Source: Mixophyes australis (lineage: Eukaryota > Chordata > Amphibia > Anura > Limnodynastidae). Taken from it: 64,000 nt of DNA. Location: positions 75,819,869-75,883,868 of the forward strand of contig JAVHZZ010000006.1 in the NCBI GenBank assembly GCA_036250195.1, given 5' to 3'. Positions within the stretch are counted from its first letter, which is position 1. Every line of letters starts with the position of its first letter. Shown piece by piece: positions 10,950 through 22,974 of this stretch. Position numbers and translations under genes: made by a program. The notes under the pieces are model-generated. The model was not told where the DNA came from. It worked only from the letters and a program-made list of their open reading frames with translations, and did not search any database.

Positions 10950-12300
10950 TAGAGATGTATTCAGCAAGTCAACCTCTGAGAAATTGCCATGACCCTTTTG
11001 GATTGTACTATTGATCTCATCTTGGGAAATAACACACCAAAAGGAAGACCTAACCTCTCTGCCAGAATATCAGGCCATGTCTAAGTATATATCTGAGAAT
11101 TGACAATGGGGCTTCATTTGTGAATCCTCCTCCCCTGCAGGATCGGGGTTCTTCTTTGTAAAGAAAAGGATGGTTCTTTGAGACCCAGTATTGACTACTG
11201 GCAGCTGAATACTATTACGTTTAAGAATCGCTACCCATTACCTCTCATCTCTGAACTGTTCAATCTGATCCGTGGTGTCCAGATTTTCTCTAAACTAGAC
11301 TTCAGGGGAGCCTACAACTTCTTCCGTATTCGTCAAGGCGACGAGTGGAAGACTGCCTTTAATACTCGGGACGGGAATTACGAATAGCTGGTTATGCTCT
11401 TGACTTATGTAATGCCCCGGCAGTCTTTCAAACCTTTGTTAACGAGATTTTTCAGGATTTACTTTACCACTCCATATTGGAATATATCAATGATATCCTA
11501 ATCTTCTCTCAAGATTTACCATTTAAAAATATGCATGTAAAAGAGGTGCTCACCCGGTTACGCCAGCACCACCTCTATTGTAAATTGGAGAAATGCCTCT
11601 TCGAATGTCCACATGTGCCATTTCTGGGGTACTTGGATTAGGGCACAGGACTACAGATGGATCCAAAAAAGGTGGAGGCGACCCTCAAATGGCCCCAACC
11701 CATAGGTTTGAAAGCAGTTCAGTGCTTTATTGGCTTTGCCAATTATTATCGCCAATTCATTCAAGGCTTCTCTCAACCCTCATCACCAGTCTTAGTCGGA
11801 AAAGTGCTCATTCGAAGTCTTGGCCGCCTGAGGCAACTGCAGCTTTTAGCTCTTTGAAAGAACCCTTTCCTCTGCTCCCTTTCTTATACAGTCTAATCAG
11901 CACAAGCCCTTCTTTCTTGGGGTAGATGCCTCCATGGCAGGTTCTTCTCCAAAAATTTTACTCCCAACGAAAAAACTAAGGCATCGGGGACAAGGAGCTA
12001 CTTGCCATCAAAGCTGATTTGGAGGAGTGGCTTCACCTTTTGGAAGGATCCACCTAGTTACTGTTTTCAAAGATCACAAGAACTTCACTTGCCTCCAACA
12101 GCACAGTGCCTCAACCCACATCAGGCTCAGTGGTCATTGTTCTTCTCAAAATTTAAAATAATTCTGACCTACCATCCAGGTTACACAAACGCCCGGGCTG
12201 ATGTCCTCTCCCACTCTACCTCTTAACTCCAACCTCTTGTTCTCTCCGGAGCCTCAACCCATTATCGATCCCATCAATATTAATACTCTGATTGGAGCTC
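10950..12300 (+). pseudogene. Ty3/Gypsy pol remnant (copy B)
   Basis: RT and RNase H relic of a second Ty3/Gypsy element. Visible blocks are an N-terminal RT segment (CTATTGATCTCATCTTGG, about 11005), FFFVKK near 11150, [13 protein letters not shown] near 11225, [10 protein letters not shown] near 11290, and the active-site box at 11483-11494, which reads YIND rather than YLDD. Then come PKKVEATLKWPQP near 11660 and FIGFANYYRQFI near 11730. A degraded RNase H follows, up to ARADVLSHSTS near 12200. Frames switch repeatedly. Integrase and chromodomain are absent, and the 3' LTR begins soon after RNase H, so a large internal deletion has occurred. Flanked by LTR remnants at 10544 and 12301. Confidence 0.88.
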
Positions 12301-12740
12301 TGTCAGGACTCCTACTATTGGCCGCTCCTTCCTGAATCCCCATCTCCGGCAGTAAAGCCCTAAAGTGGGCTCATAATCCTACAGCACTGTCCCTAGTTCC
12401 TGCATCCAGCTCCTGTTTTCCTGCTCCCAGCATCTGGCTACTGCCTTGGTTTCTGACTCGACTTGGATTGACTCTTAGATTCCGATTCTGCTCTGCTGTT
12501 TCTGTTTAGCTTCTGACCTCTGGCTTTCCCTGACCACCCTTTGGATTACGATCCAGTACTTCACTCCCAGCTGGCTTTGCTCGGACTGTCTGACCACTCT
12601 CTGTTCACCCACCTACTTCGCTAATAAATGACTTTGAGAACAACGACCTGTGCGTCCCTTGCAGCTAAGTCAAAACCTCCTTGCGGGGGTCCCTTGTGAA
12701 CACCAGGGGCAGGCTAAACTCTGCGCTTCCTAGTTCAGTA
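12301..12740 (+). repeat. Gypsy copy B, 3' LTR
   Basis: Begins TGTCAGGACT directly after the pol relic and includes the block shared with 10544-10690. It ends with a Gypsy-type LTR tail containing AATAAATGACTTTGAGAAC (poly-A signal near 12622) and GTCCCTTGTGAACACCAGG. The 3' boundary is approximate because an L2 fragment abuts it. Confidence 0.65.
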
Positions 12741-12744
12741 GAGC

Positions 12745-13470
12745 AAATAATGGCAAGTAGCTATGATCTTCTACTTGTATCCAGGACAGTAGGCAGATGT
12801 AGGCCGCCGAAAGAGGAAGGTCAGTCAGGCTGCAGCATTCAGACAGAAGAGGAGCAAGGGGGTGCAGTGGAGGCCAGTAAGCAGCTGGTTGCAGTATTCA
12901 AGGTGGAAGATGATCAGAGAATGGATGAGTGTTTTGGTGGCATTGATGAAGAAGAAAGGGTCTGACCCGGGCTATTTTGTGGAGGTAGAAGTGGCAGGAT
13001 TGGTCAAGGGATTAGATGTGGGGGGTGAAGGAGAGGGAAGGGTCAACAATGACACCCAGACATTGATTATAAGTTCAGATTTAGTCTTATTGAGTTTAAG
13101 GAAACATTGGGACATCCAAGAGGAAATTGCAGAGAGGCATTAGGACACCTTAGTGAGGAGGGAAGAGGAGAGAACAGGAGACGAGAAGTAGATTTGGGTG
13201 TCATCAGCACAGAGGGGGTACTTGAAGCCAAAGGAACTGATAAGTTCACCCAGTGAAGAGGTATACAAAGAAAAGAGCAGAGGGCCAAGGACGGAGCCCT
13301 GAGGGTCTCCTATGGAATTGAGAAAGATGGGGAGGAGTAGCCAACTGTAGAAACAGAGAATGAGTAGTTAGAGAGATAGGAGGTGATCCAAGAGAGGACC
13401 GTGTCAGAAAGGCCAAAGGTACAATGTTTGTGCCGCAGGAGAGGGTGATCATCTTTATCAAAGTGTTACC
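12745..13470 (-). pseudogene. L2-type LINE reverse transcriptase fragment
   Basis: On the minus strand the catalytic box reads CADD followed by TQIY (13200-13211 and onward). It is preceded by a degraded [16 protein letters not shown], equivalent to the [13 protein letters not shown] motif of L2/CR1-type RTs, and followed by SSWMSQ-like and, near 12880-12920, LEYCNQLLTGL-like blocks typical of the RT thumb. Frame changes break it. It is truncated at both ends and abuts the Gypsy LTR. The Y-to-C change in the catalytic box and the frameshifts mean it is inactive. Confidence 0.8.
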
Positions 13471-16400
13471 GCTGGAGACATTGTTGTTACAGTTGACAGT
13501 AACCCCACTGCCAGTAACATCCCCACTTTGGGAAAGAATATTTAACCAGAATCATGCTGTTGCAAAATTTGTTGTTATTGTCATGTCATGATGGTGATCA
13601 GAGAATAAAGTATTTTTTTCAATGTTTAATTTTTTTTTTATACTTTCAATCTATTTATGACAATTTTTTTTTACATTTTTATTTTTTAAATTAGTTGGCT
13701 AGCTGGCTCACACATGCACATGTTGCCAGAGACTAGGCTGGGAAATAGGCCCTATAGTTAGAACAAAATACTCTCAAAACAACTGTACTGCGGTTAGCTA
13801 CACCAATAAAGTAGTGTTTCAAATCTTTTTCCGCCAAGAGGGACTAAACAAGGAACCGCATATACAACCGACCGGTCAGTACATACCCCTCTGCATAACT
13901 GTTTCTGATTGGCCAAGCTGGAGCTCTAGTTAACATACAAAGTCCCTCAAAAACCTACAAAGTGATATGTGTTGTACCAATAGTACCGAAGATTGCTATA
14001 ATATAATGTACATTACAGCAAACAACAATAAAAATGAAATAATGGTTTCCAAATGCAATGTTTTTCCTAATTTAATTATATTGACATTTATACAGAACTA
14101 TAAAATTGTACATTAGAGTGAAAATTCAAATTTACTCAACCATGGGCTTGGGAAAAAATAACACACAATTCAAATAATTTTGAGTTCTCTGTGATTATGG
14201 AAACTGTTACTTACATTTGTGATTGTTACACAGAACCCTTTCATAAACTAGTGACTTGTACTTTTACTAATCAATGGAAATGATTTTCTGGAAAGCTTTT
14301 CAGCTGAATTTGAACAAGAGGTGAACTCTGACATTAACACAGGAGGAACATTTTTTTTTGTATGGCACTAAAATAAAGGCAGCTTGCCATCTTTTGTCTG
14401 TGTTTTGATGACTGTTCTGTGATAATTGCATACATGGAATTTTAAATCATTTTAAATTTCAAGGCAAAACTGTTCTGCCATTTCGTACTCTGGCTTGGTC
14501 TCGCCTGAAAATGTTTGTATTCCATAAGTCACCATCCACTCCCCATTGAATTTGATACTCCACTGCTGCCAGCCCAGGCAGAGCTGGATCATCCTAGGCA
14601 ACCTAGGCTTCCGCCAAGGGCCCACTTAGCACTGAGGAGCTCAGATTGTTTAACTGTTTTTATATGTGTATTTTTGGCAAGTGGGTGGGAGGCAGTATCT
14701 TTTCATTGGGTCTTAATTCGACTCTGTGCCCAGGATTATTGTTTGAATGTAACAAGTCTTACCAATTCATGCTTACCTGTGTATTTGCTAAGACAGCACT
14801 TTGAAAAGGCCCCACTCATTTTGGAAGTGTTCCACAATGGAACACCTATCAATCAATAAGGCACATTATGAAGCGGCAGAAATTGCAGTTAGTTCTAGTA
14901 GAAATTATGTTTTGTGATGTCACACTCCTATTTGTGTGCAAAGGCTGCTGGGTCTAAAAGACATCACCTGAAAAATGTTACATTTTCTGAAGACAGATCA
15001 GAGAATCTGAATGCAGGCTGGTTGTACTTCTGTGCCTTGTATTGCATCCACATACCAAAACAATATTTAATTATGCAGATTATTTAAATGATGATCATGG
15101 TGTAGAGAAATTGCATTTACAAGGGAACAACCTCTTTAGTGCTGTCACAAAACCTTTATCTCCCCCAAAAAACGACTTAAATTTTACACGTTAGTAGTGG
15201 TGGAAATCGCATCTTGGCCGACACTTTTGGATTATCAGGTACACTTTATGCAGGAAATGCATTTCTGGTGAATTTTATTTAATAGCAAATTAATATTTAA
15301 AAGGATGTTTAAATTAATGAATGTGGTGGTCATGAAAGTACAAATAGGCAGTATTTTGAAATTACACTTTTAATCTCAACATCTAACAATCTCACTAGAC
15401 TAGGCACAGTGTGATTTTCCAGGCACAGTTTTGAAAATAAGAAAGTTAGCGTGCACCTATGTATGTGATAACTAGCCTCACATGCACAAAATCAAATGCA
15501 GGCATTGGATAAACAATATAGTGTTGCTCTTCATTTGCTATTTGATCACTCAAACATTCACAATCATTCTTATCACAGCTTCAAAGGCAGGGAAAGATCG
15601 CTTTGCGCATAAGATGGCTAGACTTTAAAGCGTGTGTATTCTAATCATGTGACAAAGAATTTTAATTTGACCACTTCAGTTTAAAATTTTCAGATTGTTT
15701 CAAAGATCTACTGGAGTATTATAACAGTTCAGCTGCTGGACCTAGTAGATTAATTTTGGGCTTCCCTGCAATGGACCTGTGCATGCTGAGAAGAGTCCCC
15801 TGCTCTGTTCTTCTGAGCATGTGCAGTAAAGTCCCAAACTGTGGAAGATCAGAGCAAGGGTTTTGGGATGATAGTCCTGAATCGCTGGGCCTGGAATTCG
15901 GCACCACCACTGGATTGTAAACTCATTTGTGCAGGGTCATCTTTACAATCTATTTCATGTCATTGTACATAATTTGTAATGTAATCCCTTCAATGTACAG
16001 CGTTGCATAATATGTTGTTGCCTTATTAAGGCTAATAGTATTAATAATAGTATATAGAGAAAGGAGCAGCCCACAGATGAGCACTGTTCAGCGGTTTTAT
16101 TAGCAGGTGCACATGGTGCAGTGTTTCTGCATCCAAGGCTCTGGAGTCTCAATGCATCATTTTTTTCTTAATAACTGCTTGAAAAGGTATTCCCCCTACA
16201 GGTCACTTTAACTTATTGCCTTGTACATGCCCTCTTGCAATATTTACTAAATTAATTTATTAATATTTCTGGTTTATTTTTGTGCTCTTCAGCCATGTAT
16301 TTATATGGAGCAGATTTGTTCATTTTCATTGCACCTGGCAATCCCTGCTGTACTCTCCCTACTTTGGGTACAAATGTATCCACAGTGCAGCTGTGTGTTG

Positions 16401-17309
16401 CATCTCAGGCAACAAAAAGAAACAACCCTTCTTGATAATCTAAATATATGTCTAAAAAAGCAACAAAAGAGCCCAGAAAGATAAAAGGTGAAGCTTAGTA
16501 TTTATTCAAAGTTACATAAGAACATGGAAAACGTAAACACATTATAGCCTTTAAGATCATATTTACTTTTTTATGGCTGATGTTTCTACTACAATATGTA
16601 TTGCTATAAAAATGAAAATGGATTTTTGTGACTTTGCACTATGTTTCTATAGAATGTTTTGATGAAACAAATATATAGAACTGGCAAAGCTTTAAATCTG
16701 GGTGGATTATTGGATTGAGGGAGCATGGGCAAATTCATGAATAGCAATAAAATTATATGGAAAATAAAAATTTGGATGTTGGAATGACACGTTTAAATCT
16801 TTTCTATTTTAATTGCACATAATAGCACAGGTCAACAGACGCTTTTTACTTTGGACAAGTGACTGTGTCTCTGAATATTCGGGAGCACCAGAGGTTCCTG
16901 GCTGTGTTCTGGATTCCCTGCCAGTACAAACCAGAAGTGAAAGGTCTGATTTATCATCCGCCGAGGTGCAAGAATCTCAGCCAGACTTCCCATTCTCTGG
17001 AAGGGTAGATTATGTCCAGAACAAGCAGCGTACAAGCATATAATCAATATAATTTGTTGCAGTAGAAAAACTTGTTAGGCTGAACACTTGTGATCCTTTG
17101 TTCTACAACACGTGCTACTGATAATATACTTGAGTATTCATCAAATTCATTAGTATTAAGTTATTATACAAAGTCAATTTCTCTGCACTGTGATCTGTTC
17201 ATCTGAGGTGCATTATGCAACATAAAAATGCAGCTAGAATGCACATCGCAATAGGGAACATTGCTGTCTATGAAGACCAGCTTTCAGTGCAGGAGAATAG
17301 TGCATTCAC
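13471..17309. other. Mostly unrecognised AT-rich sequence
   Basis: No gene seen. A hAT-like terminus starts at 14579 (CAGAGCTGGATCATCCTAGG), resembling the ends at 26036 and 29657; its partner end was not found. The segment 15230-15330 is rich in ATTAAT/ATTTAAA and ATGCAT words and could be regulatory, but nothing proves it. Short frames at 14515-14859, 15719-15910 and 16813-17047 show no domains. Confidence 0.4.
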
Positions 17310-18398
17310 GTGTTCTCTAGAATCAAAATCAAATTACTCACCCTTACCTACAAAGCCCTCAGCAACATCACCCCCTCATACATCACAAATCTCATATCAA
17401 TATAGTCTTCATCTCACCCTCTTAGATCTACCTCTGACCTGTGTCACACATCGCAGCAGCTAACCTCATTCTGGCTGCTCTGAACTGAGCATGCACACAC
17501 CTGGTCTTTTCAAATCTCCCGACATTAACTCGATTGGCTAAGTACCTGTCAACCTGTCTTTTTAAAGCACCTGCCCCATTACTATGGTTGCCAGACCTTC
17601 GGGTCTCCTTAGCTGTTAGGACGTCTCCTCCTCTGGCTCCTGCTTATTGCTCTCCTGTGTATAACTGCAACACCTTTGCAGTCAAGATGATGTCGCTTCA
17701 CTGCAGATCGTTGTGCATCTCCACTAATCCTGCTCCAGGGCTTCTAGCTCATCAAGACCCCAGCACATCAGCATCCTTCAGACTATTGCTCTGATATATA
17801 ATCCTGACCTTCCACTAACCTTTTGGACTGGTCTCCAGCACTCTCACATATACTTACTGCAACCAATATCTCCTGATCCTCCATCTAGTCTTACTCATCG
17901 ACCCCTAGAGGACCGAGACCTGCGGTTAGAAAGCTGTTAAACCCATATTTCCTTGTGGGGATACCTGGTGAAAACCTCTCTTTCCTTTAGACTCCGCACT
18001 TCTCTGGGGGTAGTATCCCCCTGAGCAGACTTCGAGGCCCATCCTGACTGATTTCGTGACAACCTGCTAATGTCTCATTATTGCCTACAACACCCAATCA
18101 TGCTTTGCCGCAGCCTTCAAATCTTTAGATGCCTTCTGAAAACCCATCTCTTTATTAGAGCTTACCTTATTCCCAATGATACTACGCACACTAATACACC
18201 ATCACAACTGTCCGAATATCCACTCTGAACCACTCATGCTCTTGTTTTCAGCTGTTCCACTTAGAATGTAAGCTCTCTTATGAGCAGTGTCCTCCATACC
18301 CTTTGTTTTCATGTCTGCGTTTATTTTGTCTACCTTGTATGTCCCTGTTTTATGACTGTTCTGTTTTCAATGTGGAGAACTGTGGCACCTGGGAAATC

Positions 18399-18437
<39 letters not shown>

Positions 18438-18440
18438 TAA
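17310..18440 (+). pseudogene. L2-type LINE 3' portion, split by an LTR-like insertion
   Basis: The first piece, 17310-17466, has the YKALSNITPSYI-like segment of the L2 C-terminal region. The second, 18061-18440, has the LRCLLKTHLFI-like tail segment (QIFRCLLKTHLFIRAYLI), then a 3' UTR with AGAATGTAAGCTCTCTTATGA and an (AAT)n terminus at 18401-18437. Between them lies a 594-base insertion. Inactive. Confidence 0.75.
17467..18060 (+). mobile_element. Probable solo Gypsy-type LTR inside the LINE
   Basis: Non-coding, with the composition of amphibian Gypsy LTRs: CCAGCACTC, CCTGATCCTCC, a promoter-distal CTTGTGGGGATACCTGGTGA, and an end GACTGATTTCGTGAC. AACCT precedes it (17462-17466) and follows it (18061-18065), a 5-base duplication as LTR elements make. 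The left terminus does not start with TG, so the exact border is uncertain. No pol sequence is attached. Confidence 0.5.
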
Positions 18441-18944
18441 TTTGTGTTCTTAGAGAATCCACGTGTCAAAACGGCTTGATTTTTATAACACTACATCCAT
18501 GTAGGCAATTGTTTGGTTTACAGTAACTTAAATTAGGCTGATGATTCCATTTTGGAAGATTTGAAGATTTCCTGCGGGTGTCAGCTCTTGAACTAAATCT
18601 AGTGGTGGCAGGAATAATAAGGGTTAGATATAATTTCGGGAGAATTTAGTCATTTTTAGGACCAGGTGGTTTTGTTTGATTACCCCTTTCACACCAGCAT
18701 GCCCATGGCAGTGGGTATATAGCAATCTGCAAGCAAAACAAACAACTTGTGTATAAGGAAAGTGACATATTTGTTTACTATTTCCCTATGATCTCATTAT
18801 AAATGGAAAAATTATGTTAGCAGTTCTGCACATTTGAGCAACTCCAGAGATATAGCATTACACAGTTTGAAATTAACATTGCAGATAGTATCTTTGTGAC
18901 CACTATTGCTAATGATAGAACCATACTGCTTCTGCAGGCAAGGC
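18441..18944. other. No recognised gene or repeat
   Basis: Ordinary AT-rich sequence with nothing I can assign. Confidence 0.4.
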
Positions 18945-18974
18945 ATTTATTATTATTATTATTATTATTATTAT
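18945..18974. repeat. (TTA)n microsatellite
   Basis: About ten TTA/ATT units, directly before an L2 fragment. Confidence 0.95.
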
Positions 18975-19134
18975 CAAACCTCTTCGTCTACTCCTTTACG
19001 TAAATCCCTTCTTTGGTTCCCTATCCGTTCCAGAATTCAGTTCAAGTTCCTTATTCTCACTTACAAAGCCCTTATCAAACTCCTCACCTGCCACTGTCCT
19101 CAGAGCAGTATCTTTCCATCTCTCCTTTCTGGTG
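18975..19134 (+). pseudogene. L2-type LINE C-terminal fragment
   Basis: LLWFPIRSRIQFKFLILTYK (about 19007-19066) is the conserved block after the RT of L2-type LINEs. It sits upstream of an RT thumb segment that should precede it, so two LINE pieces are joined out of order here. Confidence 0.7.
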
Positions 19135-20236
19135 TGTGCAGTTGTCCCTCTACTATCACCTCATGGATGTCCTAACACTACTTAAAGCTCTACAAGTCTA
19201 CTACTGAGCGCATCATCTTCCCCCCATGAGACTCCTAGGGGTATTTTTACTAAACTGCAGGTTTGAAAAAGTAGAGATGTTGCCTATAGCAACCAATCAG
19301 ATTCTAGCTGTCATTTTGTAGAATGTAGTAAATAAATGATAACTAGAATTTGGTTGCTATAGGCAACATCTCTACTTTTTCAAACCCACTGTTTAGTAAA
19401 TATATCCCCTAGGATCTCGGAAATCCCCACCCTCACATCTCTCTCACTATGACTGACACTACATCTTCCACTATTCCTCCAGCCTTCTGCTTGGGTGTTA
19501 CAAAGGACTCCACCCTCTCCTATATATCTCATATTCATTCTCCCTCCCAACCCTTGATGCTACAAAAGTTCTCATCCACTCTACGCATTATTTCACATCT
19601 TGACTACTATCTATTTCCATCCTCAACACCATAGCAATACTGATTTTCCTCTCCCACGGCTTTACTACTTTCTCCTCACTCTGCAAACTCTACACTGATT
19701 CTCTATTCCCTACAGAATCCAATACAAATGGCTCTCCCTCATCTACAAAGCCCCCAGTCACACCTCCCCCCCGTCATCTCCAACCTCATCTTACTCTCCC
19801 CTCCCTCCTGCTCCATCCACTCTACCAGTGGTGCTTCAACTCCTTACTGATAACCGCATCCCACTTCTCATACCAAGACATTTCCTGTGTTCCCCACCTA
19901 TGGATTACACTTCCATGTCCAATCACCCTCTCCACGAACCTCAAAATTTTTAAATGCTCCTTTAAAAATCACTTGTTCATCAAAGCCTACTAGCCACTCA
20001 CCTAATTCCTCTCTCATTGGCCCAGCATACTCCTGGCCAATATTTTACTCCTGTTGCCCCCTCCTGACTTGTCCTTCCCCATTAGATTATAAGCTCTCAC
20101 ATGAAGGTGCCTCTCTCCTGCAGACTTTCTGCCTGTTCCCACCTCATCCATCTGTGCATCCTTTTACAATGCATCATGCATGTTCCTTACAAACTTTTAT
20201 GTTTGTTTGATACCTTGCCTATTACATCTTATGTAT
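19135..20236 (+). pseudogene. L2-type LINE fragment, split by a MITE
   Basis: The order is ITSWMS-like RT thumb (about 19157-19180), then the palindromic element at 19238-19409. Next is LGVTKDSTLSYISHI (about 19491-19535), a HLDYY block near 19600, an IQYKWLSLIYKAPS block near 19730, a degraded KNHLFIKAY near 19975, and a 3' UTR with AGATTATAAGCTCTCACATG near 20084. Frames shift several times. The LINE must predate the MITE within it. Confidence 0.75.
19238..19409. mobile_element. Palindromic MITE, family 1 (copy 2)
   Basis: The most complete copy in the window: GGGGTATTTTTACTAAACTG at the left and GTTTAGTAAATATATCCCC at the right, with arms sharing TTTGAAAAAGTAGAGATG and its complement. TA precedes and follows, but the flanks are CCTAGG-like, so a duplication of 2 to 6 bases fits equally well. 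Inserted in an L2 fragment. Confidence 0.8.
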
Positions 20237-21723
20237 TATAGAAAAAAAGGAGCTCATAAATTGCTGAAACCACCATTCAAACTCGCAATTAAAATAAACA
20301 CATACAAAACATAACATATCCTAAAAAATATTAGCAATCATAATTTAATTATAAAAATTACGTAAAATGACAAGCTGATGAACACCTATAGTAAGATTAG
20401 ATTCTGAATATGACGGTGCTCATGGCACACATCAAAATTCAGTGACTTATAACAATATAAATGTAAAGTGATTGTCAGTAAGTGAGGAAATTGTGGAGAT
20501 TGGTCACTAGTCATTTAAATATGATCTAGATGCAGAAGTTTTTTCATCTCTGATGAAACTGCACTTTAACCAAGCAGAGAAATGCGAAAGAAAATAAAGA
20601 CTGTGAATAAAACAACTATTGAAATTTGATGGTCGATCCTATTATACACTGATTTGGACATTTATTGCAAGTTTGGACCAGATCTATGGTCCGTTTGCAT
20701 GTGGCAAGGTGACTGGTAAGCCTTATTTATTTATTCATTTGCTTATATGCTCAATGTCAGATATGGACTCTGAGAAGTAGCCTTGTAGCTGGAGCTGTAA
20801 GTGAAAACCCACAGGACATGGGCTGTCCAAAACGGGACTACAGTTTAACAGTCAGTATCGCTGGTTAAACCTTAAGGTTGATGGCTGCTATCACCGTGAT
20901 ATCTACAACAAAACATTTCACAGAAGGAAATTATTATGCTTTTTCGGGATTTTTTTTAAAAAACGCCAGCACACGAGTATTGAATATTGCATTGTCTATT
21001 TATGACTTTATCGTCTTTGAAGAATTTATAAAAGAATTAACCACACAATGAAAAGAATATAAGAACTGGCATGAGACTCGTCTGACTATTAAAATTATGT
21101 ACTAGATACATTATTAGTGCCAAAGCTAATCAGTTCAAGTGTGATTTTGAATTGATTTTGAATTTGATTATGGCAGTACTATTACCAATAAGAGTCACCT
21201 ATGTTATGTTCGCTTGATCGCTATCAATAAATATTGGCCGCTGCGATCAATGTGGTTCCAACACACAAAGAGATTTAATAGCAACATGTAACAAATAACA
21301 ATTGAATAAAATAAAGTACAGCCGATACATACGCAGCGCTCTGGATCCAACATACAGTCATTCAATCCTGAAACCGTGGTCAAAGTAAACTGAATGATGG
21401 TCTCAGTGCCTGGTTTATATACAGTTTGTGGTATATAAAAAAACAGTAGTGATGTCATGGCATTGTTGAATTTCACACCTATTACAGACAGTCACTTTAT
21501 ATTTATATTGTTATAAGTCACTGGATTTTGAAGTGTGTACTGTCATATTCAGGATCTAATGTTATTATAGGTATTCATGAGCTTGTAAATTTAAAACTGA
21601 ATTAAATATGTTTGTTAATATTTTTTTAGGCTATGTTATGATTTATATTTGTTAATAAATCTATTTATTTTAATTGCAAATTTGGATGTCAGTTTCCTCA
21701 ATTTATGCACTAGTTTTTTTCTG
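20237..21723. mobile_element. Foldback element with ~240-bp inverted arms
   Basis: The left arm (about 20237-20484) and the right arm (about 21472-21723) are inverted copies: GCAATTAAAATAAA, CATAACATA, CAAGCT, GAATATGAC and CAGTGACTTATAACAATATAA on the left recur as complements on the right. The arms are diverged by substitutions and small indels. The roughly 990-base middle has GATGAAACTGCACTTTAACC and GAGAAATGCG near 20553-20590 but no recognised protein. Family unknown. Confidence 0.7.
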
Positions 21724-21756
21724 TGTTCATTGGCTTGTTAGGTTTTAACCACCTTG

Positions 21757-21960
21757 TATTGATTTCATCCCGATCGGTGCATGGGTGTCCGAAGGCTGGC
21801 TCAGTACAGACACCAACGGAAGGTCAGACCGGGACCCTAACCCCCCTAAAACCTGGCCAGAATCCAACTGGACTGCCTAGTGTTGGTTTCCAATCGGTGC
21901 ACGAGGTGACTGAATGCATAACTGGACAGACAAACAGACCATTGAATTTTATATATAAGA
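21757..21960 (-). mobile_element. Helitron-like element, 5' part
   Basis: On the minus strand it begins TCTTATATATAAAATTC at 21960, preceded by A, then CTGTTTGTC, CACCGATTGG, CCAGTTGGATTCTGGCCAGG, GGGTCCCGGTC and CACCGATCGGGATGAAA. The same words in the same order form the plus-strand element at 46219-47036. The 3' terminus is missing. Confidence 0.65.
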
Positions 21961-22851
21961 TATTTGAACTGAGTGGCATCTTATCATTTAGCAGCTGAAT
22001 ATAGTCTTTGTAGATTATTTTTGATAGTTAGCTTCTTATATATTATGTCTAAGCTCTTGCTATTATTGCATTTAAGCTTCTTGAATTTTTGCATTTTGTA
22101 TTTTGTTCTTGCTTGTATTGCGTTTTGGTTGTTAGAACTCTTCGTTTTATGTACTATGCTCTATTTCACCCACTGTTTGCCTCTGTGGAATTTTGCGGCA
22201 CCATTTAAATACACTAAGAATAACCAATATAATAATAATAGAAATAAAGTTTTCTGCAAAAGTGCAACTGAAAGGTGCAGAAAGCAACCCATTTAACTAT
22301 AGGGTAAAGATCAATTTTTGCAGAGGAGGCAGAAAAATCAAGTACTTTTGCAAGGAAAAAGAAGCTGTGTGTCTGTTGCAAATCATAGAATTTCCTGCTA
22401 AAGATGGCTTCTCCACCCCTTAAGCTAGCTGGAATAAATTTGATCTGCAAAATGAAAGTTCATTCTCGCGAGTAAGTGGAAAAGCAGTTGTTTAACCTGC
22501 ACACAGATGAGCACCTTGATCCGTTTGATTCCTCCCATTAGATGGTACAAACGTTTATATGTCCACGTCCATCTCAGTCCACAAAAATGATTGTGTTTAT
22601 GTCAAAGTAGTTTGATGTCATAAAACTGCCTTTGCATGTTCATATGTGAGTCTTAATAAAGTAAAATATGGCTATTTATATTTGAAAAAGCGTAGCCTGT
22701 GCATTCTAAATTACCTCATATGATATTACAGGTGAACATTTTCATAATTTTCTTGGCAGCATATCGAGGCTCAACGGATCTCCCACTTGAAAAAGGTTAA
22801 AAGCCTCAGTGACCGCCTTATGCATTACATATTGAAATAAATACTATTGTT
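21961..22851. other. No recognised gene or repeat
   Basis: Short frames on both strands (21973-22450) have no domain. Nothing else seen. Confidence 0.4.
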
Positions 22852-22952
22852 ACAATGTACCACTTAAATATTGCAGTACTATCCAGATATATATATATAT
22901 ATATATATATATCTATCTGGAAAATCCTGCAATATTCAAGTGGGTACATTGT
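22852..22952. repeat. AT-centred palindrome
   Basis: ACAATGTACCACTTAAATAT at the left and its diverged complement ATATTCAAGTGGGTACATTGT at the right (20 of the bases shown per side), with CCAGATA/TATCTGG closing on a (TA)n core at 22889-22912. It could extrude as a cruciform. It occupies the place where the 5' inverted repeat of the adjoining Tc1 element should be. Confidence 0.75.
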
Positions 22953-22974
22953 ATACCTATTCATATATATCAAG

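Noticed and set aside
19887..20210. 107-codon frame as a gene
   Set aside because: It lies in the out-of-frame 3' part of an L2 LINE fragment.
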